Both the position numbers and the translations under genes were made by a program. From the NCBI GenBank assembly GCA_009776905.1, contig WRMX01000068.1, positions 1 through 16,008 of the forward strand: a stretch of DNA of 16,008 nt, read 5' to 3'. Below the pieces are notes generated by a model. It ran no database searches and was not told the origin of the DNA. It worked only from the letters and a program-made list of their open reading frames with translations. The stretch is from Oscillospiraceae bacterium. Its GTDB lineage: Bacteria > Bacillota > Clostridia > Oscillospirales > Oscillospiraceae. Each line of letters opens with the position of its first letter. The stretch's first letter is position 1. This document shows, piece after piece, positions 6,190 to 13,064 of the stretch.

Positions 6190-6873
6190 ATGTTGGACCG
6201 AAAACTGAGCATTTTTGTGGACGAATCCGGTGATTTTGGTTCATATCAGGCGCACTCCCCGCACTATATCGTTGCAATGCTTTTTCACGATCAGCGGAAC
6301 GAAATAGGCAATGCAGTTAAGTTGTTGGACTCTCAAGTTAAAAACTTGGGTCATGAGCCGCACGCCCTACACACCGGTCCCATTATCCGCAGAGAAAGCA
6401 ACTACATCAACTTAACTGTTGATGAGCGGAAGAAGTTGCTTAACGCGCTGGTCCACTTTTGCCGCCACGTCGATGTGAAGTACACTATATTACATGTCGA
6501 TAAAAAAGAATGCAGAGATATAATTGATTTGACAGCCCGTATTTCCAAACAGATCCGCTCTTTTGTGGATAAGCACGAACTGTTCTTGCGAGCATTTGAT
6601 GAGATTACCGTATACTATGATAATGGCCAGATTGAGTTGACACAGATATTAACATCCACATTGAGCGTTTTATTATCAAATATATCCTTTCGACGTGTAA
6701 AGCCTTCTGAATACAAGCTATTTCAATTGATAGATATGTTCTGCTCACTTGAACTGACTGCGCTTAAATTCGATCTTAAAATACCATCACGGTCTGAACT
6801 GGAGGTTTTCCACAACACTAGCGAATTCAAAAGAGATTACTTAAAGAAAATCCGAAAAAAGCGTCTGGAATAA
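6190..6873 (+). CDS. DUF3800 domain protein (putative RNase H-like nuclease)
   Basis: 227 residues from ATG 6190, which lies five bases after GAGG (6181-6184). ATG 6187 and TTG 6193 are also possible. The family hallmark FVDESGDFG is at residues 9-17 (D11, E12). HALHTGPI follows at 58-65, D144 sits in VYYDNGQ, and LFQLIDMFC (177-185, D182) matches the C-terminal LQxxDxxxG-type motif. DUF3800 proteins are predicted to have an RNase H-like fold with acidic metal-binding residues. Their biochemical role is poorly known, and they often occur in defence or mobile-element contexts. The basic tail (KKIRKKRLE) could bind nucleic acid. The gene sits directly behind the structured RNA, with the SD six bases past the closing helix, so RNA folding or termination should affect its expression. 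Alone on its transcript; no terminator was seen after it. Confidence 0.88.
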   Translation: MLDRKLSIFVDESGDFGSYQAHSPHYIVAMLFHDQRNEIGNAVKLLDSQVKNLGHEPHALHTGPIIRRESNYINLTVDERKKLLNALVHFCRHVDVKYTILHVDKKECRDIIDLTARISKQIRSFVDKHELFLRAFDEITVYYDNGQIELTQILTSTLSVLLSNISFRRVKPSEYKLFQLIDMFCSLELTALKFDLKIPSRSELEVFHNTSEFKRDYLKKIRKKRLE

Positions 6874-6968
6874 CAACGGCCACAGTTAGCCCGAAGTGGT
6901 ATAAAAGAATACCGCGTAAACACGCATCGCACCACGCACGATCTTATCCTTGTGAAACATCAGAATCG

Positions 6969-6994
6969 TCCCTCTGGCCTATCCCTCTGGCCTA
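6969..6994. repeat. 13-bp tandem repeat (two copies)
   Basis: TCCCTCTGGCCTA occurs twice back to back at 6969-6981 and 6982-6994, just beyond the 3' end of the dehydrogenase gene. The 6874-7005 spacer otherwise shows only a small GGTAT/ATACC hairpin. Confidence 0.85.
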
Positions 6995-7005
6995 CCCATG
7001 TTCCA

Positions 7006-8028
7006 CTAGTTGCACTTGAGCAGGATTTTTGGATAGATCGATTTATGGAACATTTCTATCGCGTCCATGCCGTCAGCCAGATCGAATATTTTACCGATGA
7101 TCTTGTCGGTCTGAAGCCTCGGCAGAAGGTCGATTGCCCTGTGCATTATGCTTGGATGAGTGAACACTGTTTGTATGCGCCCTTCCTTCATATAGAGCTC
7201 ATGGAGGTTCAGCGGCATCTCGTAAGTTGGCGGGAAGACGGCGAAATAGGTCACTGTGCCACATTTTGCAAGGAGCTTCAGGCATGGCGGGGCTGCTGCC
7301 GGGACGCCCGAGACTTCAAACACATGGTCATAGCCTTTGCCATCGGTGATCTCCATTCCCCTGGCGACGAGGTCTTGCCCGACGGGGTCGATGGCGTATT
7401 GTGCGCCCATCGATAGGGCATTTTCACGCTTTTGCGGGACGGGGTCGGATACCGTGATCCTAGAGGCTCCGGTGTGGATGACCATGTCGAGCAAAATTGA
7501 CCCGATTCCGCCGATGCCCGACACCAAGACGGTCTGGCCGTGGCGGATCGGCGAGAGGTCCATGGCGCGGATGACGCAGACGGACGGCTCGGCGAGGGCA
7601 TATACGCGCATGTCCGCATCGTCCGGCACTTTGTATATCCCGGTCACCGGCACGACAGCGTATTCAGCATATGTGCTGAACATTCCGCCGCTTCTGCAAT
7701 ATTGGTTCAGCCCGTTTTTGCAGTTTTCGCATTTCCCGCATGGGGCGCCGGGATACATGACGACTTTGTCGCCGACTTTGAGGCCGCTATTTTCCGTGTC
7801 GGGGCCCATTTCAGAAATGATTCCGGAGCCTTCGTGGCCCAGCCCCTGACCGCCTTCCCTGAGCCTTGCGCCCATCGCGCCCATCGTGACCATGTGGATG
7901 TCCGTCGCGCATATCGCGGCGTATGATATCTTCACCTTAACGGTGCCCGGCCTGACTTCCGGGATTGGAGCGTCTATGAGTTCGATTTTGTTCGGTCCTG
8001 TCCACCATATTGCTTTCATTGTTGACAT
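7006..8028 (-). CDS. Zinc-dependent medium-chain alcohol/polyol dehydrogenase
   Basis: 340 residues of the medium-chain dehydrogenase/reductase superfamily (sorbitol, threonine and butanediol dehydrogenase relatives), which oxidise alcohols with NAD(P). Visible motifs are the catalytic zinc ligands C40 (ICATDIH) and the GHE block (QGLGHEGSG, residues 62-70). Structural zinc cysteines lie in PCGKCENCKNGLNQYC (96-111). The Rossmann glycines GIGGIGS follow near 170-176. ATG 8028 follows GGAGG by eight bases; ATG 8019 is a poorer alternative. The gene is divergent from the lipoate ligase gene, with a 97-bp gap. The exact substrate is unclear. Length is normal and no damage is seen. Confidence 0.88.
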   Translation of the reverse strand: MSTMKAIWWTGPNKIELIDAPIPEVRPGTVKVKISYAAICATDIHMVTMGAMGARLREGGQGLGHEGSGIISEMGPDTENSGLKVGDKVVMYPGAPCGKCENCKNGLNQYCRSGGMFSTYAEYAVVPVTGIYKVPDDADMRVYALAEPSVCVIRAMDLSPIRHGQTVLVSGIGGIGSILLDMVIHTGASRITVSDPVPQKRENALSMGAQYAIDPVGQDLVARGMEITDGKGYDHVFEVSGVPAAAPPCLKLLAKCGTVTYFAVFPPTYEMPLNLHELYMKEGRIQTVFTHPSIMHRAIDLLPRLQTDKIIGKIFDLADGMDAIEMFHKSIYPKILLKCN

Positions 8029-8125
8029 TTCTGATTCCTCCTATTATTATCGGTAATTGGTGTTGGCTATTTTTTCGCCGAAATTTTGTTCGATAATCCT
8101 GTGCGTTTGGATTGGAGGCATGCGA

Positions 8126-9331
8126 ATGGTATTTTTGGAGAGCCCAAGCAATGATCCGTATTTTAATCTTGCGCTTGAACAGCATGTCTTCGATAATTTT
8201 GACAATGCTGAAGAGTACCTTATGCTTTGGCAGAATGACAGCGCCGTGGTATTGGGGAAAAACCAGAACGCACTTGCGGAGGTCGACCCAACGTACATCA
8301 GCGAGCACGGCGTAAGCGTCGTCCGCAGGCTGTCAGGCGGAGGGGCCGTATATCATGATCTGGGCAATGTCAATTATTCGTTCATCGTCAACATCGGAGA
8401 GCTCCGCGAATATGATTTTTCATCGTTTGTCGCTCCTGTTCTTGGCGCGTTGGAGAGCCTTGGCGTTGATGCGAGGGTGGCCGGCAGGAACGACATCACA
8501 GTCGATGGCAAGAAGATTTCAGGCAACGCGCAGTATATCAAGGGCGGCCGCGTCCTGCACCACGGCACGTTGCTTTATGACACGGATTTGTTTGCGATGC
8601 GGGGCGCTTTGGCGGCGCCGAAGGGGCTGCCGCAATCCGGTGCGGCCGCGTGTGCCAGTGATGCTGAGCGTTCCAGCGCTGCCGAGCATTCAGACACTGC
8701 TGAGCGTTCCGGCGATGCAGCACGCTCCAGCGCTGCCGCACGTTCCAGCGCTGCCGCACGTTCCAGCGCTGCCGAGCATTCAGACACTGCTGAGCGTTCC
8801 GGCGATGCAGCACGTTCTGACGCTGCCGCACGCTCCGGCGCTGCAGCACGCTCCGGCGGGACCGCGTCTGTCAGGAGCTTCGTGGCGAACATCAGGCCAT
8901 ACATGTCTCGAAATATGCCGACGAAAGATTTTTATAATGAGTTGCGCAAATACTTTATAAAGAAGTATAATATGGGCGAACGCGCTCTCTCGTCCGACGA
9001 CATCGACGCCGTTCGGGAGCTGCGGACCGCCGTTTATGATAAATGGGAGTGGAACTACGGGCGCTCCCCGCAATGCAGCATAAGGAAAGCAAGGCGCGTT
9101 GAGGGTTGCGGCAACATTCAGGCGCACATGGATATTTCGGAGGGGCGCATTATTGATGTTGAGTTCTATGGCGACTATTTCGGAAGCGGCGACACGAGCG
9201 AGCTTGTTACGAGGCTTGTAGGCAGGAAGGTCGTCGAGGCCGATTTACGCGATGCCATATCCGGCTTCGACGTCGGGCGTTGCTTTCATAATCTCGACAA
9301 CGACACGCTCGTTTCGTTGATATGCGACTGA
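8126..9331 (+). CDS. lplA: Lipoate-protein ligase A with an internal repeat insertion
   Basis: 401 residues. LplA adenylates lipoate and attaches it to a lysine of lipoyl domains (2-oxoacid dehydrogenases, glycine cleavage H protein). ATG 8126 is seven bases after GGAGG; ATG 8120 is too close. The ligase signature RRLSGGGAVYHDLGN is at residues 67-81, the lysine region DGKKISGNAQY at 127-137, and HHGTLLYDTDL at 145-155. SVRSFVANI (248-256) matches the conserved VxSRVxNI segment. A C-terminal accessory domain with the hallmark WEWNYGRSP follows after about residue 285. The odd part is residues 177-242: eleven hexapeptides of pattern S-x-x-A-x-R/H inserted in the surface loop between conserved blocks. 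The frame stays open on both sides, so the gene is probably functional. Confidence 0.92.
   Translation: MVFLESPSNDPYFNLALEQHVFDNFDNAEEYLMLWQNDSAVVLGKNQNALAEVDPTYISEHGVSVVRRLSGGGAVYHDLGNVNYSFIVNIGELREYDFSSFVAPVLGALESLGVDARVAGRNDITVDGKKISGNAQYIKGGRVLHHGTLLYDTDLFAMRGALAAPKGLPQSGAAACASDAERSSAAEHSDTAERSGDAARSSAAARSSAAARSSAAEHSDTAERSGDAARSDAAARSGAAARSGGTASVRSFVANIRPYMSRNMPTKDFYNELRKYFIKKYNMGERALSSDDIDAVRELRTAVYDKWEWNYGRSPQCSIRKARRVEGCGNIQAHMDISEGRIIDVEFYGDYFGSGDTSELVTRLVGRKVVEADLRDAISGFDVGRCFHNLDNDTLVSLICD
8654..8851 (+). repeat. 18-bp coding minisatellite inside lplA
   Basis: Eleven in-frame 18-bp units (core like CACGTTCCAGCGCTGCCG). A higher-order duplication makes 8669-8726 recur at 8759-8816, exactly five units (90 bp) later. 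Being a multiple of three, the tract can gain or lose units without breaking the gene. Confidence 0.93.
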
Positions 9332-9346
9332 TGCGCGCGGCGTCCG

Positions 9347-9457
9347 GGCTGCGGGGGGCGGACCCCCCACGTTAAGACAAGCCGAGCTGCGGTGTGCGGA
9401 GTCCCCACGTTAGGACAAGCCGGGATGCGGGTGCGGAACCCCCACGCGAGGACAGTC
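9347..9457. repeat. Three degenerate ~37-bp tandem repeats between lplA and the TSCPD gene
   Basis: Three units share the pattern TGCGG...GG-A-CCCCCACG followed by TTA(A/G)GACAAGCC, the last one diverged. Each has a G-rich arm facing a CCCC arm and can form a short hairpin. Role unknown. They are not a clean terminator because no T-tract follows. Confidence 0.75.
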
Positions 9458-9478
9458 AATTTTGGAAGGTGGGCATAT

Positions 9479-9712
9479 ATGCTATATAAAACATCGGGAA
9501 CGTGTTCGAGGGCCATCGAGGTCGATGCGGCCGACGGGGTCATAAAGTCGGTCGTTTTCATCGGCGGATGCGAAGGGAACCTGCAGGGGATTTCGCGGCT
9601 CGTCGAGGGCATGTCCGTCAGCGAGGCGGTGTCCCGTCTCGAAGGCATCAGATGCGGGCGCAGGCCTACATCCTGTCCGGACCAGCTTGCGAAGGCTCTG
9701 CGGGAGCTGTAG
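9479..9712 (+). CDS. TSCPD domain protein (TIGR03905-like)
   Basis: 77-residue small protein. ATG 9479 follows an AAGGTG site by seven bases. It contains FIGGCEGNLQGISRLVEGM (residues 27-45) and the eponymous TSCPD motif at 64-68, with conserved cysteines at C9, C31, C59 and C66. The same domain forms the C-terminus of some ribonucleotide reductases, and stand-alone versions of ~80 residues are common in Clostridia. The cysteines suggest metal binding, but no function is established. The final 47 bp overlap the 3' end of glnS on the opposite strand. The frame also extends upstream through the repeats to 9392, but that part lacks a ribosome site. Confidence 0.85.
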   Translation: MLYKTSGTCSRAIEVDAADGVIKSVVFIGGCEGNLQGISRLVEGMSVSEAVSRLEGIRCGRRPTSCPDQLAKALREL

Positions 9713-11378
9713 CCCGCGGCTTCGCCGCGCTCTCCTTCAAGGCGACCGATCTGTTGAAAACGGGCTTGCCGGGCTTTGAGTCCTTGCTGTCGACAGTGAA
9801 GTACCCCAAACGCAGGAACTGGAAGGTGTCGTGCGCCCCGGCCGTCTCGAGCGCCTTCTCTGCCTTGCAGCCAAGCAGCGTCTCAAGCGACATCGGATTG
9901 AGCAGCTCCGTGAAGTCCTTTCCCGGGCCGTCGGGGTCGGGGTCCGTGAACAGATTATCGTAGATGCGCACTTCCGCGTCGACGGCGGAGAGCGAGTCGA
10001 CCCAGTGAATCGTGCCGCGAACCTTACGCCCGTCCGGCGTCGTGCCGCCGCGTGTTTCGGGGTCGTACTGCGCTTTGACGAGCGTTATGTCGCCGCTCGC
10101 GTCGGTTTCGTACCCGGTGCATTTGACGATATATGCCGATTTCAGCCTGACCTCGCTGCCGAGCGAGAGACGGTTGTATTTTTTTGGCGGATCGAGCATG
10201 AAATCGTCGCTTTCGATCCATATTTCCCGGGAAAAGCTGACGTCGCGGGTCCCGCTGTTCTCATCTTCGGGATTGTTCTCGACCGCGAAATGCTCGGTTT
10301 TGCCATCGGGGTAATTCTCTATCACAAGCTTGAGCGGGCGCAGGACGACCATGGCGCGCGGCGCATGGGCGTTCAGCTCCTCGCGCAGGCAATGCTCCAA
10401 TAGTGCGTATTCTATGGAGTTTGACGTTTTTCCGACTCCGATCCTGTCGCAAAAATCGCGTATCGACCCGGGCGTGTAACCCCTGCGGCGCAATCCGCAC
10501 AGCGTGGGCATGCGCGGGTCGTCCCACCCGTCTACGTATTTCTCTTCGACAAGGCGGCGCAGCTTGCGTTTTGACATGACGGAATAGTTGATGCTGCGGC
10601 GGCCGAATTCGATCTGCCTCGGGCGGCTCGGGACGTCGGTGTTGGCGATGACCCAGTCATACAGTGGGCGGTGGTCCTCGTATTCCAGCGAGCACAGCGA
10701 ATGCGTGATGCCTTCGAGCGCGTCCTGAATCGGGTGCGCGAAGTCATACATGGGGAAGATGCACCATTCGGTGCCCTGGCGATGGTGCTCGATATATCTG
10801 ATGCGATATAGGACGGGGTCGCGCATGTTGAAGTTGCCGCTCGCAAGGTCGATTTTGGCCCTTAACGTCATTGCGCCTTCGGGGAATTCGCCGTTTTTCA
10901 TGCGCTCGAAGAGGTCGAGGCTCTCCGGCGCGGGGCGTTCCCTGTAGGGGGAGGTGGCGGGGACGCCGACGTCGCCGCGCATGGTCTTGAACTCCTCCGG
11001 AGTCAGTTCGCAAACGTATGCCAGGCCTTTCATTATGAGGCCAACCGCGAGCTCGTATGTTTTCGGGAAATAGTCCGAGCCGTAATAGAAGCGGTCATCC
11101 CAGTCGTATCCGAGCCAGTGTATGTCTTCTTTGATCGCATCGACGAATTCTTCGTCTTCTTTTGCGGGGTTCGTGTCGTCCATGCGCAGATTGCACAGGC
11201 CGCCGTATTTTTCCGCAGTGCCGAAGTCGATGTTGAGCGCGTAGCAGTGCCCGATGTGGAGGTATCCGTTCGGCTCAGGCGGGAAGCGCGTGTGTATGCG
11301 CTTGCCTTCGCTTCTGCCTCCGGGGGCGAGGTCTTCGTCGATGAATGCGTGGATGAAGTTTTTTGTTGATTCTTCCAT
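9666..11378 (-). CDS. glnS: Glutaminyl-tRNA synthetase
   Basis: 570 residues. It charges tRNA-Gln with glutamine using ATP in the cytoplasm. The class I HIGH motif is PPEPNGYLHIGH (33-44) and the KMSKS motif is VMSKRKL (267-273). Characteristic GlnRS blocks include LRMDDTNP (64-71), MYDFAHPIQD (210-219) and SLEYEDHRPLYDW (230-242). The C-terminal beta-barrel anticodon-binding part ends in FQFLRLGYFTVDSKDS. ATG 11378 is eight bases after AGGAG. E. coli GlnRS has about 554 residues; the last ~20 residues here (A/P/S-rich) are an extra tail lying where the gene overlaps the convergent TSCPD gene. Many Firmicutes lack GlnRS and use the GatCAB route, so its presence is a taxonomic hint and may reflect old transfer. 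Confidence 0.97.
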   Translation of the reverse strand: MEESTKNFIHAFIDEDLAPGGRSEGKRIHTRFPPEPNGYLHIGHCYALNIDFGTAEKYGGLCNLRMDDTNPAKEDEEFVDAIKEDIHWLGYDWDDRFYYGSDYFPKTYELAVGLIMKGLAYVCELTPEEFKTMRGDVGVPATSPYRERPAPESLDLFERMKNGEFPEGAMTLRAKIDLASGNFNMRDPVLYRIRYIEHHRQGTEWCIFPMYDFAHPIQDALEGITHSLCSLEYEDHRPLYDWVIANTDVPSRPRQIEFGRRSINYSVMSKRKLRRLVEEKYVDGWDDPRMPTLCGLRRRGYTPGSIRDFCDRIGVGKTSNSIEYALLEHCLREELNAHAPRAMVVLRPLKLVIENYPDGKTEHFAVENNPEDENSGTRDVSFSREIWIESDDFMLDPPKKYNRLSLGSEVRLKSAYIVKCTGYETDASGDITLVKAQYDPETRGGTTPDGRKVRGTIHWVDSLSAVDAEVRIYDNLFTDPDPDGPGKDFTELLNPMSLETLLGCKAEKALETAGAHDTFQFLRLGYFTVDSKDSKPGKPVFNRSVALKESAAKPRATAPAEPSQAGPDRM

Positions 11379-11404
11379 ATTGTTTGCTCCTGAGTATTCT
11401 CGTG

Positions 11405-11440
11405 TCTATTCAAGACCTTGCGCTACCGGTCTTGAATAGA
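11405..11440. promoter_or_regulatory. Perfect 13-bp inverted repeat in the glnS leader region
   Basis: TCTATTCAAGACC (11405-11417) and GGTCTTGAATAGA (11428-11440) are exact complements around a 10-base spacer, 26 bp upstream of the glnS start. It can act as a hairpin in the glnS leader or as a dyad operator in the divergent glnS/trxB-like region. No T-tract follows, so it is not a plain terminator. No T-box signature is present. Confidence 0.7.
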
Positions 11441-11470
11441 AACATATTTTCCGTAATATTCACACTTTTC

Positions 11471-11500
11471 TTACAAATTGTCGCAATCATGTGGTATACT
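11471..11500 (+). promoter_or_regulatory. Promoter of the thioredoxin reductase-like gene
   Basis: TTACAA (11471-11476), 18-base spacer, TATACT (11495-11500). The -10 is good and the -35 weak. The start would be near 11507, giving a leader of about 80 nt. Confidence 0.45.
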
Positions 11501-11586
11501 GCCAACGTGGCTACGCCCACAACCCCAATGCCGCACGCTATAACTCATTAGAGCGCCGCGCGCAAGATGCCGAGAAATAGAAGGGG

Positions 11587-12399
11587 ATGACAGTTATTAT
11601 GCCTGATGCCATAGTCGTCGGCGGGGGTCCCGCAGGGCTGTCGGCCGCCATAACTTTGAGGCAGCGCGGCAACAGCGTGGCCGTCGTGACGACCGATGCT
11701 GCGGCGAGCGGGCTATACAAGGCGCGCAAGGTCGATAATTACCCCGGTCTGCCGGGGCTATCGGGCGCCGAGCTGCTTGAGAGGTTTTTGGAGCACGCGC
11801 GAGGCGTCGGCGTGGAATTCATGGCCGGGCAGGCCACATCTGTCTTACCGATGGGGGAGACGATTGGCGTGGCCTTCGGATCTGAAGTCCTGACTTCCGC
11901 CTGTGTCATTTTGGCTACAGGAGTCGCGCAGACATCGCTGTTCGACGGCGAAGAAGACTTTTTGGGGCGCGGCGTTTCATATTGCGCGACTTGCGATGGG
12001 ATGCTTTATCGCGGGAAGCGCGTGTGCGTGGCTTGCCTTGCGCCTCATGCCGATGATGAGGCCGAGCATTTGCGGGCGATCGGCTGCGACGTCGTGGCGA
12101 TTTCGCCGAAGGACATGAGAATCATCGGGGATGAGTTTGTGTCCGCTGTCGTCGCGGACGGCGTCGAGATCGCATGCGATGGCGTTTTCATCATCCGCAG
12201 TACCGTCGCGCCGCATCTGTTGGTCGCAGGCATCGACACCGAGGGCGGCTACATACGCGCGTCTGCCTCCGGCGAGACGAGCATCGCGGGGGTTTTTGCG
12301 GCAGGCGACTGCGTCGGGCCGCCGCTGCAGGTCGCAAAGGCCGTCGGTCAAGGGCTTTCTGCGGCGTTGTCGGCATCGGAGTATATCGCGAAGAGATGA
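11587..12399 (+). CDS. Thioredoxin reductase-like flavoprotein lacking NADPH motifs
   Basis: 270 residues, shorter than the usual 305-320 of TrxB. FAD site: IVVGGGPAGLSAA (9-21) and the C-terminal block GVFAAGDCVGPPLQVAKAVGQG (235-256). The redox-active CATC motif is at 133-136 (SYCATCDG). The middle domain at 143-172 keeps GKRVCVA, but the NADPH signature GGGxSA and the downstream HRR arginines are missing (it reads CLAPHADDEAEH and AISPKDM). In Clostridia, ferredoxin-dependent flavin thioredoxin reductases have this kind of loss, so electrons may come from ferredoxin or another donor; this is inference. ATG 11587 abuts AAGGGG, and ATG 11599 is an alternative start. The thioredoxin gene follows 139 bp later. 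The last codons form the first unit of a 26-bp repeat array. Confidence 0.85.
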   Translation: MTVIMPDAIVVGGGPAGLSAAITLRQRGNSVAVVTTDAAASGLYKARKVDNYPGLPGLSGAELLERFLEHARGVGVEFMAGQATSVLPMGETIGVAFGSEVLTSACVILATGVAQTSLFDGEEDFLGRGVSYCATCDGMLYRGKRVCVACLAPHADDEAEHLRAIGCDVVAISPKDMRIIGDEFVSAVVADGVEIACDGVFIIRSTVAPHLLVAGIDTEGGYIRASASGETSIAGVFAAGDCVGPPLQVAKAVGQGLSAALSASEYIAKR

Positions 12400-12506
12400 T
12401 ATCGGAGTATATAGCTAAGAGATGACATCGGAGTATATCGCGATGTGATGACATCGAAGTATATCGCGATGAGATGACACCGAAGTATATAGTAAGAGAT
12501 TACATC
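12378..12506 (+). repeat. 26-bp tandem repeats starting at the 3' end of the reductase gene
   Basis: Five consecutive units starting GGAGTATAT or GAAGTATAT at 12378, 12404, 12430, 12456 and 12482 (the last is 25 bp). The first unit encodes the C-terminus SEYIAKR and the stop codon of the reductase-like protein; the rest fill the spacer before trxA. Further degenerate similarity continues to about 12530. Confidence 0.93.
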
Positions 12507-12538
12507 TTGGTATTTCACAATATATTTGGAGGTTATTT

Positions 12539-12853
12539 ATGAGCATTCTACATTTGACGTCTTCGGATTTTGACACAGTGATCGGAAACGGCCATACGCT
12601 CGTGGATTTTTGGGCGTCTTGGTGCGGCCCGTGCAAGATGGTCGCGCCGGTCATCGAGCAGTTGGCGGAGGAGTATGACGGGAAGATGACGGTCGCCAAG
12701 GTCGATGTCGATGCCGAGGGGAATCTCGCCATGCGGTATAACGTGCGCAACATTCCCACGGTGGTATTGTTTGCTGACGGCGCGGAGGTGAGGCGCTTTG
12801 TGGGCGCGCAGCCGATTGAGGCGTATAAGGCGGGGATCGGCGTGCTGGCATGA
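12539..12853 (+). CDS. trxA: Thioredoxin
   Basis: 104 residues, normal thioredoxin length. It reduces protein disulphides in the cytoplasm. The active site WASWCGPCKM is at residues 25-34, the conserved VDVDAEGNLAMRYNV at 55-69, and the cis-proline block NIPTVVLF at 71-78. ATG 12539 follows GGAGG by six bases. It lies behind the reductase-like gene, its likely electron donor. The usual C-terminal helix is present, though the end (YKAGIGVLA) is simple. A near copy of its last 29 coding bases recurs at 12970-12998. Confidence 0.95.
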   Translation: MSILHLTSSDFDTVIGNGHTLVDFWASWCGPCKMVAPVIEQLAEEYDGKMTVAKVDVDAEGNLAMRYNVRNIPTVVLFADGAEVRRFVGAQPIEAYKAGIGVLA

Positions 12854-12929
12854 CGGTTTGCCGGCCTGACGGTTTGCTGGCCTGACGGTTTGCTGGCCTG
12901 ACGGTTTGCTGGCATGACGGTTTGCTGGC
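12850..12929 (+). repeat. 16-bp tandem repeats over the trxA stop codon
   Basis: Five consecutive 16-bp units of pattern (C/A)TGACGGTTTGCTGGC at 12850, 12866, 12882, 12898 and 12914. The trxA TGA stop lies inside the first unit. A degenerate sixth unit follows. Confidence 0.93.
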
Positions 12930-12969
12930 CTGATGGCTGGTGGATGTAAGCGTTGCTGCACAGACACCG

Positions 12970-12998
12970 GCGTATAAGGCGGGGATTGGCGTGCCGGC
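12970..12998 (+). repeat. Duplicated 3' end of trxA
   Basis: 29 bp (GCGTATAAGGCGGGGAT onward) repeat 12821-12849, the last codons of trxA, with two mismatches and an offset of 149 bp. The 16-bp array lies between the copies. The rest of 12854-13064 has no gene. Confidence 0.88.
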
Positions 12999-13064
12999 CT
13001 TGGCATCCGACGATCAAGCGCTTATGCTAGGGTCAACGTCGGAGGTCAGGAGCGATTCCGTCTG

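Noticed and set aside
6015..6873. Classic type III (ToxIN-like) toxin-antitoxin locus
   Set aside because: The short repeats lie upstream of the promoter and are not transcribed as antitoxin units, and DUF3800 is not a ToxN-type protein. Only the RNA-terminator-protein layout is similar.
6952..7416. Plus-strand ORF antisense to the dehydrogenase
   Set aside because: The minus strand has all dehydrogenase zinc and Rossmann motifs; this frame is an open shadow.
8575..8904. Minus-strand ORF rich in ERAAALERAA-type repeats
   Set aside because: It is the antisense of the lplA minisatellite, kept open by composition; the plus-strand frame carries all conserved LplA motifs.
11379..11470. T-box riboswitch for glnS
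   Set aside because: No AGGGTGGNACCGCG-type T-box sequence, specifier stem or terminator was found; the leader is too short.
12378..12929. CRISPR-like arrays
   Set aside because: The units are directly adjacent with no unique spacers, and no cas genes are present.
12415..13017. Minus-strand ORF with PANRQ-type repeats
   Set aside because: It only translates the 16-bp array and the antisense of trxA; no ribosome site or family similarity.
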